Part shown: one piece after another, positions 5,874 to 12,133 of the stretch
Position numbering within the stretch: the stretch's first letter is position 1
How the letters are laid out: each line of letters begins with the position of its first letter
Assembly (NCBI GenBank): GCA_964368875.1
Contig: CAYJDG010000057.1
Span: forward strand, 1 to 13,107
Source of the DNA: CAYJDG01 sp964368875
GTDB lineage: Bacteria > Pseudomonadota > Alphaproteobacteria > Micavibrionales > Micavibrionaceae
DNA: 13,107 bases
Reading direction: 5' to 3'
Program-made: the position numbers and the translations under genes
The notes under the pieces: generated by a model
Told to the model about the DNA's origin: nothing
Seen by the model: the letters and a program-made list of their open reading frames with translations, nothing else
Databases searched by the model: none

Positions 5874-7985
5874 ATGAACTTGTGCCGTCCACCTCAACTG
5901 CTTGCTCTTATGTGCATCGGCACCAGCCTGTCCCAACCGGCGATGGCGCAGTCGATTGAAACGCTTGCGCCGCCACCGCCCGGCTATCTCTATTCTTATA
6001 TCTGGGAGATCGCAGGTGATGGTAATACTTTCCTGACCACCACCGGAACGGCAGGCTTCGTCAATGAGACCGCGATCTACGATCATGCGGCGGGCAGCTA
6101 TACCTATGTTCCAGGCATGGATAATTTCGCACGGGTGTATCTGAGCGGCGATGGCACGACGGTCCTCGGCATCGACGATTTTGCAACCTATAACAATTTC
6201 ATCTGGACTGCCGGCACCGGCACAGTCCCGATAGCGACACCTGCTGGCATTTCCGTGCTTGAAGGATCAACCCTGAATTACGACGGCACCGTTGTCGCCG
6301 GGACGCAGATCCACCTGATTACATCTGATATTGAAGCGTTCTACTGGACGCAGGGCACCGGCGTGGTCGGCATGGGCTACCTGCCCGGCGCCGCGACCAA
6401 CCGTTCCACCGTGACCGCCATCAGCGACGACGGCCGCTATATCGTCGGTGAAGGACGCAATGCGGCCAACGACACCGAAGCCTTTCTGTATGACCGCAAT
6501 TCATCAATCTTGACTGGACTGGGCATCCCTCTTGGTGAAATCCAGAGCGGTGCGCGGGCGATCAGCGGCGACGGCTCGACTGTCATCGGCTACACCTATG
6601 ATGGCGGCTTCATGTCGACAGGCTTTTACTGGACAGCGGGCACGGGCATGGTGTCGCTGGGCCGCCCGGCGGGCTTTATCAATAGCGACGCGTTCAACGT
6701 GACATATGACGGATCAGAAATTTATGGGTCCGGTTCGGACGGCGTCGATATTTTTTCCCTGCACTGGACGCTCGGCACCGGATGGGAACTGACCACCGAT
6801 TACCTGACCGCGTCAGGCGTCGATTTGACCGGCGTCACCTTTGAATACGTCTCCAGCACCAGCAACGACGGCAGCGTGCTGTATGCGCGCGCCGACCTCG
6901 GTTCAGGGTCGCAGGATATTATCGTTCAGCTTGGTGCCGGTGGCGGCGGTGGCGGCGTGATCACGCCGCAGGACCTTGCCGCGTCGCTGAGCCTGCAGAA
7001 CGTGCCGAGCGTGCAGATGGCGCAAGTGAGCATGAGCTCGGTCGCCAACAGTATTTACGCGGCGCGGATGTTGCCGCCTACCCTGCTCCGCGCGCCAGTC
7101 GTGGAAAGCATTTCATCTCCGATCAGTGCTGCCGGATTAAGCCCCGCCGCCGGGGAAGAACCCGATTTCTTCGCCCGCATTCGCCCGACTCTTTCCGGAT
7201 ATACCTATGGCTCGCTCGGTTTCGGGCAGGACAATGACGGCGACAACAGCGCCGCCAACGGCACGACCGGCATTCGCGCCGAAATCGGCGACAATCTTTA
7301 TGCAGGGATCGGCGTCGTCGGCTCCAGCTCACGCGAAGAGATGCCATATGGCGGCGCCAGCGACCTGAAATCATTCGGCTTCTCTGCCATTGCCTCCTAC
7401 GAAGGACCAACCGGGGCGCGCGTCTATGGCGCGGCGTTTGCCAGCAAGCTGAACGCCGACATTAAACGCAACTATCCGAATGGCGGCAGCATCGATACCT
7501 CGTCCGGCGACACCAGCGGCTATGCCTATGGCATAGCGGCGCATGGCGGATGGGAAATGCCTGTCACCCAAAAAACAACTGTCCAGCCTTATGCCGAAGT
7601 TTACGGCACCCATGCACAACTCGACGGGTACGAGGAAAGCGGCGGCGCATTTGACTCGACCGTATCATCGCGTTCCGAAACCACATGGACGACCCGCCTT
7701 GGCGCAGAAGTCAAAACCGAAATCAAGCCGAACCTCGATCTCACCTTCCGCGGCGCGTGGGGCCATCGCCTGAGTGGCGACAGCGGCAGCGTCGACGTCA
7801 CCGCCATCGGTATCACCAATACGCTGAGCAGCCCCGAGAGCGGCAAGAACTGGGCCGAAATCGGCACCGGGATTGAGTGGAAAGCTTCGGAGCGGTTCTC
7901 GCTCTCGGCAGACGCCATGGCACGGTCTTCGCGCACGGATGAGCCGTTTGTGACGATGACGGTTGGCGCGTCGTATAAATTCTAG
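5874..7985 (+). CDS. HAF-repeat autotransporter protein
   Basis: This 703-residue protein looks like a classical (type V) autotransporter. A Sec signal peptide ends at A-M-A (23-25) before Q26. The passenger (about 26-355) is made of HAF-type beta repeats, with D-G-x-x-x-x-G cores at about 93-99, 137-143, 186-192, 233-239 and 279-285, and W-T-x-G-T-G motifs at 111-116, 158-163, 253-258 and 298-303. A poly-Gly hinge follows at 355-361. A linker leads to the C-terminal beta-barrel (about 433-703), with alternating polar and apolar strands and a terminal Phe after Y-K, the usual outer-membrane sorting end. The barrel should insert in the outer membrane and expose or release the passenger; its target is unknown. 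No good Shine-Dalgarno precedes the ATG, but the signal peptide supports this start. The stop lies only 4 bp from the convergent ftsY stop, with no visible terminator. Confidence 0.88.
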   Translation: MNLCRPPQLLALMCIGTSLSQPAMAQSIETLAPPPPGYLYSYIWEIAGDGNTFLTTTGTAGFVNETAIYDHAAGSYTYVPGMDNFARVYLSGDGTTVLGIDDFATYNNFIWTAGTGTVPIATPAGISVLEGSTLNYDGTVVAGTQIHLITSDIEAFYWTQGTGVVGMGYLPGAATNRSTVTAISDDGRYIVGEGRNAANDTEAFLYDRNSSILTGLGIPLGEIQSGARAISGDGSTVIGYTYDGGFMSTGFYWTAGTGMVSLGRPAGFINSDAFNVTYDGSEIYGSGSDGVDIFSLHWTLGTGWELTTDYLTASGVDLTGVTFEYVSSTSNDGSVLYARADLGSGSQDIIVQLGAGGGGGGVITPQDLAASLSLQNVPSVQMAQVSMSSVANSIYAARMLPPTLLRAPVVESISSPISAAGLSPAAGEEPDFFARIRPTLSGYTYGSLGFGQDNDGDNSAANGTTGIRAEIGDNLYAGIGVVGSSSREEMPYGGASDLKSFGFSAIASYEGPTGARVYGAAFASKLNADIKRNYPNGGSIDTSSGDTSGYAYGIAAHGGWEMPVTQKTTVQPYAEVYGTHAQLDGYEESGGAFDSTVSSRSETTWTTRLGAEVKTEIKPNLDLTFRGAWGHRLSGDSGSVDVTAIGITNTLSSPESGKNWAEIGTGIEWKASERFSLSADAMARSSRTDEPFVTMTVGASYKF

Positions 7986-7989
7986 GAAA

Positions 7990-8904
7990 TCAGTCTTTCA
8001 GTCCCACCAACGTCCGCGCAAACGCATCCGCCTTGAACGCCTGCAAATCTTCGATGTCCTCACCCACACCGACCGCATAAATCGGCAGGCCGAATTTATC
8101 GGCTAGCGCCACGACCACGCCGCCTTTGGCGGAGCCATCGAGTTTGGTGACGATGAGGCCTGTGAGTTTGACGAGGCCAAGGAAAGTTTCGACCTGGGAG
8201 ATGGCGTTCTGGCCCGTTGTGGCATCGAGGATGAGGATGGCTTCGTGGGGGATNNNNNNNNNNNNNNNNNNNNNNNNNNNNNNNNNNNNNNNNNNNNNNN
8301 NNNNNNNNNNNNNNNNNNNNNNNNNNNNNNNNNNNNNNNNNNNNNNNNNNNNNCCTGTCTCGGGCTTGGCGATTTCCATGGTGTGGGTCGCACTGGCGGT
8401 CAGGATGGCGTTGATGTCGGTGGCAAGCGCTTCGCGGACCTGACGTTCAGTCGTTTCAGATGAGAATTTACGGGCGCGGAGTTTATCAACCAGCTTGGCG
8501 GCAGTTTTCGGGCCGAGGTCGGCTTCGATCAACAGGTCTTCGAGGGCTTGCAGGCTTTCTTCGTCGACCTTGCGGCCCCCGAAAATATCAGCAAGACCAT
8601 CGCCGATTTTATGCGTGGACTTGGAGAGGCCCGAGGTCAGGCGCGAGAGCCAGCCGCCCCCGCCTTCATCGGTCGCCGGCGTGGTATCAAGGGTGATGCC
8701 TTCGGATTGCGGAATAACTTCAAGATCTTCGATGATTTCGCTCTCAGTTTCGTTGAGCTCATGCTTGGCGAATTCCTTGTCGATGTCGGCGGGATTATCG
8801 CCGTTCGGTTCAAGGTCCGGCTCACGAGGATGATGGACAATCTTGTCCTCGCGCTCTTCGCGCTCCTGATCAGCCTGATTGGTTTTTTTACGCCAGAAGA
8901 CCAT
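7990..8904 (-). CDS. ftsY: Signal recognition particle receptor FtsY (interrupted by assembly gap)
   Basis: FtsY is the SRP receptor GTPase that docks ribosome-SRP complexes at the inner membrane for co-translational insertion. It begins with a charged, acidic A region (1 to about 85), followed by the N-domain four-helix bundle (W-L-S-R-L-T-S-G-L near 85-93; L-E-D-L-L-I-E-A-D-L-G-P-K-T-A further on). The C-terminal part of the G domain is intact: L-D-A-T-T-G-Q-N-A-I-S-Q, T-K-L-D-G-S-A-K-G-G, and V-G-V-G-E-D-I-E-D-L-Q-A-F. The P-loop (G-x-x-G-x-G-K-T), the D-T-F-R-A-A insertion box and D-T-A-G-R all fall in the Ns at 8254-8353. On the minus strand GGAG (8914-8911) lies 6 nt before the ATG. The gene is not shown to be broken; the sequence is missing. 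The true protein should be nearer 390 residues. Confidence 0.96.
   Translation of the reverse strand: MVFWRKKTNQADQEREEREDKIVHHPREPDLEPNGDNPADIDKEFAKHELNETESEIIEDLEVIPQSEGITLDTTPATDEGGGGWLSRLTSGLSKSTHKIGDGLADIFGGRKVDEESLQALEDLLIEADLGPKTAAKLVDKLRARKFSSETTERQVREALATDINAILTASATHTMEIAKPETXXXXXXXXXXXXXXXXXXXXXXXXXXXXXXXXXXIPHEAILILDATTGQNAISQVETFLGLVKLTGLIVTKLDGSAKGGVVVALADKFGLPIYAVGVGEDIEDLQAFKADAFARTLVGLKD
8254..8353. other. Assembly gap (100 N) inside ftsY
   Basis: Exactly 100 Ns, a conventional placeholder length. Compared with E. coli FtsY, about 115-120 residues (roughly 350 bp) are absent between the flanking sequences, so the real gap is larger than written. All coordinates after it are therefore nominal. 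Confidence 0.95.
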
Positions 8905-8931
8905 GGATGGCTCCGTTCCAGATGAGATTTG

Positions 8932-8978
8932 AGGGCAGTCTAGCCCTTATGGAGATAAGACGGAATAGCCTTATTTCC
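8932..8978. repeat. Two short inverted repeats between ftsY and the upstream gene
   Basis: The 78-bp spacer holds AGGGC (8932-8936) with GCCCT (8943-8947), loop of 6, and GGAGATAAG (8951-8959) with CTTATTTCC (8970-8978), nine pairs with one mismatch, loop of 10. On the minus strand they follow the stop of the seven-repeat gene. Neither is followed by a U tract, so they are weak terminator candidates; attenuation or RNA processing before ftsY is equally possible. Confidence 0.35.
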
Positions 8979-8982
8979 AGAG

Positions 8983-11583
8983 TTATCTCATCTCGAAATC
9001 AGCGCCTTTGAAGCGGCCTTTTCCGAAAGACCCATCCATAACCGAGGCAAAAAGCGGGTCTGCCATTGGATCGCTGGTGCATTCGCTTACACCACCACCA
9101 CCACCGCCACCGCCGCCACCATCATAGCCAGTGTCGGGTGCGGTATCGGCCATATCGACATCGACACCCGCGTCCATATCGGCGCCGCCATCGGCTTCGA
9201 CCTCTGCTTCGACCTCTGCTTCGACCCCTGCTTCAGGCTCGTTGTCGCTGGCCGTAATTTCCTGAGTCTCTCCATCCGGCGCACCGCCTTCGGGGACATG
9301 GCCACTGGCTCCGCCCCCTGAAAAATCGCCGCCGCCGCCACTCTCGAAACCGGAGTGATGCCGCTCATCCTCGTTTGCGAATGCATTGTCAACTGAGGCC
9401 CACATAAATGCCGCAGCCAGCAAGGGCAAAAGTATGCCGTCGTTATCATGAGTCAAACTCGTGCTGCTGCCGGAGCCTGATCCAAGCGCTTGTTTAAGCA
9501 CGGAGGCATGTCCGGCAAAATCAGTTTTCAACGTTGCGGTCTGGCCCAGCGTTCGGATAGCCTTGAGGAAAGCCTGCGCATCGTTGGGCTCAACTTTCCA
9601 GCCAAGTGCGTATTGGTTGTTTGGGGCACGAAATTTAATCTCGCCCTTCTCGTGCTCAACCATAGCCCAGCTGTTCGCGTTAACCGCTACGCCATCCTTT
9701 AGCTTTAGGTAATTCGGGCGCGCAATGAATCGTTCGAGCGTATCGCGCGCGGACTCATCACCAACCTGCCATTTGAGGCTCGCCCATTTCAATGAACGGG
9801 TTTCCTGCGTACCATAGACCTTAAACTCACCCTCATCATTGATCGCAGCGCCCCAGCTGTTGGCATTAACGAAGATGTTGCTTGCAACCGCTACCATATT
9901 TGGACGTGTGGCAACGGCATCTAAAATCCGTTGGGCCTGCTCAGGAGTCATCGGCCAGCCATGCGCCTTTTTTCCTGCCGCATCGAAAAGCCCAAGCTCC
10001 TCTTTCTCGTAGGTGATGGCCGCCCAGCTATTTGGATTGAAGAGTACGCCATCAAATGCCTCGATCACGCCTGGTTTTTTTGCATATGCATCGAGAACCG
10101 GTTGGATCGCTTGACGAGACACATTGTCCCATAGGAGCGCACGCTTGCCTGCGCCATTATAGAGTTTCAGTTCGTTATCAGCGTGCGTGACGATCGCCCA
10201 TGAATTCGTATTGATGAATTCGTCCTTGTCGACACCTGTAAAATGAGGACGGCCCGCAAACCCGGCGAGAATTTTTGCGCTCTCCGTTTCCGAAACATTC
10301 GTCCAGGTATGCATAACCTTGCCTTGACCGTTATAAAGCCTGAATTCGCCTTTTGTGCTCCAGATAGCTGTCGCGGCATTAACCTGCGCATATTCGACAT
10401 CAGTTATACGGGTGTAATTTGGACGTGCCGCCACCGCCGCTATAATCGCTGCGCCCTGAGCAGGCTTTACATCCCAATACGATATATATTTGCCCTGCGT
10501 ATTATAAAATTTAATGCGATCATCATTATGCCAGACCACGCTGGCCGCGTTGGCATTCAGTAAGGTGTTTCGGTCAACCTGTATCATGTGGGGCCGCAGA
10601 GCAACCGTACCGAGAAAAGCGCGGGCCTGCTCAGCCGGCATATGCCACTTCACGGGAATCGTACCACGCGAGTTATAGACGCGCAGCTCAGAATTTTCTA
10701 AATCAATCGAGGTAAAGCTATTCGGATTGACGAGAACATTATCGCTGAGCGGAATATAGGTGCCAGCAAAGGCTGAGAGATAGGCGCGGTATCGGTCTTT
10801 TTTGGTTTCATCCTGAATGCCGTTCATCGAGGCATGGAGAAATTGCAGCGATAAAGCTTCATTGCCAAGCGTGCGCGTAAAATCCTGCAGAAACTCGGCT
10901 TCATCCCGGATCGTTGCAAACGGCAGGTCAGGCAGTGATGCGAGAACCGATTTACCACTGGCCAGCGGCGCGGCAAGAAGAACGGCTTTGACATCAGGGG
11001 ACACAGCTTGAGCCGCCGGTGATTGCAGCACGCTCAGGAGATGCGCTCTATCCTGAGCCTTTACAGCCCAAACGAGCGGACGCAAGAATTCTAGCGATGC
11101 TGTCAGCTCAGTTAAGAGACGCCCCTCTTCCTGATCTGTTTTAAGTTTCAAATTTGCGACGGATGTTTCAGCTTGAGTCTTGATCGTTCCTGCTGCTGTA
11201 CGTAGGCCAGCATTGAAGGTTTGCGTGGCTTCCTTGGTGCGCGCCGTGAGCCATCCAGTCAGTGATGCTCTAGGTTTTGAAAGCATCGCATTTTCGAGCG
11301 GCACGTGAAGCAGGCCGAAGTCTTCATCCCGATTGAATGATTTGGCAGGTATTCTCGCTATCTCTGCCTTGACCGCCTGAAGATCGAGTGGCTCGCCATT
11401 TTCTATCAGCCGCGTCAGCAATGATAACCCGCCCTGCCACTTGGCGATCTGGTGCGCCCGGATCTTGTGGGTTTTCATTTCAGCAATCAGAGGGGCGACA
11501 TCCGCCGTGATTTTCTGAACAATCACCTCTGTCTGACGGTCAAGAGTGGCTTGGTCGAGTTGGGCGCGTTCCAGAAACTTCAT
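8983..11583 (-). CDS. Large seven-repeat protein of unknown function
   Basis: This encodes 866 residues from ATG 11583 (an in-frame ATG at 11631 would add 16; neither has a clear Shine-Dalgarno). Residues 1 to about 270 are helical and charged, with coiled-coil-like stretches and no signal peptide. Seven tandem units of about 57 residues follow (275-682). Each has a V-N-x-N-S-W-type strand, a second strand ending in V-Y, a G-K turn, a third strand with a conserved Trp, then a helix ending in A-x-R-P-N. Residues 716-734 are hydrophobic (L-L-P-L-L-A-A-A-F-M-W-A) and might be a membrane segment. The tail is Gly-rich (745-767), then acidic with E-V-E-A repeats, then ten glycines (822-831). I recognise no family. 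The N-S-W strand recalls the strand of short FlbD-like proteins, but that is only a resemblance. It lies 78 bp upstream of ftsY on the same strand and could share its transcript. Confidence 0.8.
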   Translation of the reverse strand: MKFLERAQLDQATLDRQTEVIVQKITADVAPLIAEMKTHKIRAHQIAKWQGGLSLLTRLIENGEPLDLQAVKAEIARIPAKSFNRDEDFGLLHVPLENAMLSKPRASLTGWLTARTKEATQTFNAGLRTAAGTIKTQAETSVANLKLKTDQEEGRLLTELTASLEFLRPLVWAVKAQDRAHLLSVLQSPAAQAVSPDVKAVLLAAPLASGKSVLASLPDLPFATIRDEAEFLQDFTRTLGNEALSLQFLHASMNGIQDETKKDRYRAYLSAFAGTYIPLSDNVLVNPNSFTSIDLENSELRVYNSRGTIPVKWHMPAEQARAFLGTVALRPHMIQVDRNTLLNANAASVVWHNDDRIKFYNTQGKYISYWDVKPAQGAAIIAAVAARPNYTRITDVEYAQVNAATAIWSTKGEFRLYNGQGKVMHTWTNVSETESAKILAGFAGRPHFTGVDKDEFINTNSWAIVTHADNELKLYNGAGKRALLWDNVSRQAIQPVLDAYAKKPGVIEAFDGVLFNPNSWAAITYEKEELGLFDAAGKKAHGWPMTPEQAQRILDAVATRPNMVAVASNIFVNANSWGAAINDEGEFKVYGTQETRSLKWASLKWQVGDESARDTLERFIARPNYLKLKDGVAVNANSWAMVEHEKGEIKFRAPNNQYALGWKVEPNDAQAFLKAIRTLGQTATLKTDFAGHASVLKQALGSGSGSSTSLTHDNDGILLPLLAAAFMWASVDNAFANEDERHHSGFESGGGGDFSGGGASGHVPEGGAPDGETQEITASDNEPEAGVEAEVEAEVEADGGADMDAGVDVDMADTAPDTGYDGGGGGGGGGGVSECTSDPMADPLFASVMDGSFGKGRFKGADFEMR
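9091..9120. repeat. Trinucleotide run encoding ten glycines
   Basis: Ten consecutive ACC or GCC triplets on the plus strand read as ten Gly codons on the minus strand near the end of the seven-repeat protein. Such runs are prone to slippage. Confidence 0.9.
9194..9229. repeat. 12-bp tandem repeat, three copies
   Basis: GCTTCGACCTCT occurs twice in a row (9194-9205, 9206-9217) and a third time with one change (9218-9229), followed by a decayed partial copy. It encodes the acidic E-V-E-A repeats of the seven-repeat protein. Copy number could vary between strains. Confidence 0.9.
9538..10761 (-). repeat. Seven tandem protein repeats of about 57 residues
   Basis: Units, in translation order, are 10761-10585, 10584-10414, 10413-10240, 10239-10066, 10065-9895, 9894-9709 and 9708-9538. 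They have diverged strongly in DNA and are recognised at protein level. Shared positions are N-x-N-S/A-W in strand 1, V/L-Y-N-x-x-G-K around strand 2, an invariant Trp in strand 3, and A-x-R-P-N/H-Y/F/M at the helix end. The helix just before unit 1 (L-S-A-F-A-G-T-Y-I) resembles a repeat's final helix, as if the array starts with a half unit. Confidence 0.8.
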
Positions 11584-11749
11584 AATGGCACTTTCGCTAC
11601 AGGGTTTCCTAAGACGCGAAGAATTTACCATAAAGCATTAAAACTATGCAAACTTGACGAAAATGGCAGGAAACCGAGGCTTCTTGAATTGCTCAGAGCG
11701 TCAAATCTTGCGTAAGTTAAGGGAGGAGCCACGAACCCCAGTTCTTACA

Positions 11750-11755
11750 GAGGAG
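11750..11755 (+). promoter_or_regulatory. Shine-Dalgarno of the 108-aa secreted protein
   Basis: GAGGAG lies 6 nt before ATG 11762 and selects this start over the longer in-frame ATG at 11654. The 8-mer GAGGAGCC also occurs at 11723-11730, 27 bp upstream, with no start codon at a suitable distance. Confidence 0.75.
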
Positions 11756-11761
11756 CCGCTT

Positions 11762-12088
11762 ATGAAGACAATTTTAGCCATGATTGCCCTGCTGTCAGTC
11801 GTGGCGTTTCAAGCGCAGGCCGCGCCTGAAACAATTACAGGTGAGGATCCCAGCATCGACAGGGCCTCCCAAACCATTACATGGACAACCAAGTATAAAC
11901 TTGGGGCCGAACGGTATGCGGGCACCGAAACACTGAATTGCCGCTTCGGTACTGTGACCTCCCGCAACATCGGCACAGAGGGCGGCGTTGCTGTGCTGGA
12001 TCTTTTATCAGGCAACGCTGAATACGCTAAACGCCTGGCCAGCGCGCGGGAGTTATGCCAACAGGCTGGTTTTGAAGGGCAATTCTAA
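11762..12088 (+). CDS. Small secreted hypothetical protein
   Basis: This encodes 108 residues with a clear Sec signal peptide: M-K-T-I, hydrophobic core (L-A-M-I-A-L-L-S-V-V-A-F) and A-Q-A (18-20) before Ala21. The mature protein of about 88 residues is periplasmic or exported. It has two cysteines, C60 and C99, which could form a disulfide in the oxidising periplasm. The centre (T-I-T-W-T-T-K-Y-K-L-G and T-E-T-L-N-C-R-F-G-T-V-T) looks like beta-hairpins and the C-terminus (Y-A-K-R-L-A-S-A-R-E-L-C-Q-Q-A) like an amphipathic helix. I recognise no family. It is divergent from the seven-repeat gene, with about 180 bp between the starts, and precedes the TolB-like gene by 45 bp on the same strand, so those two may be co-transcribed. 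Confidence 0.8.
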   Translation: MKTILAMIALLSVVAFQAQAAPETITGEDPSIDRASQTITWTTKYKLGAERYAGTETLNCRFGTVTSRNIGTEGGVAVLDLLSGNAEYAKRLASARELCQQAGFEGQF

Positions 12089-12101
12089 TTCTCTGAATTA
12101 G
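12085..12101. repeat. Small AT-rich hairpin overlapping a stop codon
   Basis: CTAATTC (12085-12091) and GAATTAG (12095-12101) are perfect 7-bp arms around TCT, and the first arm contains the TAA stop of the 108-aa gene. It has no U tract, so it is not a typical terminator; it may slightly affect read-through into the next gene. Confidence 0.4.
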
Positions 12102-12133
12102 GTCCATACAAAGAACTCGGTTAAAGTATCGAG

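Noticed and set aside
9091..9229. Possible CRISPR or regulatory repeat array
   Set aside because: The repeats are 3 and 12 bp, contiguous without spacers, and explained by low-complexity coding sequence.
9066..9257. His- and Arg-rich 63-codon plus-strand frame
   Set aside because: It is the complement of the poly-Gly and E-V-E-A coding repeats of the seven-repeat gene, not a gene.
11654..11761. N-terminal extension of the 108-aa secreted protein from ATG 11654
   Set aside because: The extension would bury a well-formed signal peptide, and GAGGAG is correctly placed for ATG 11762.
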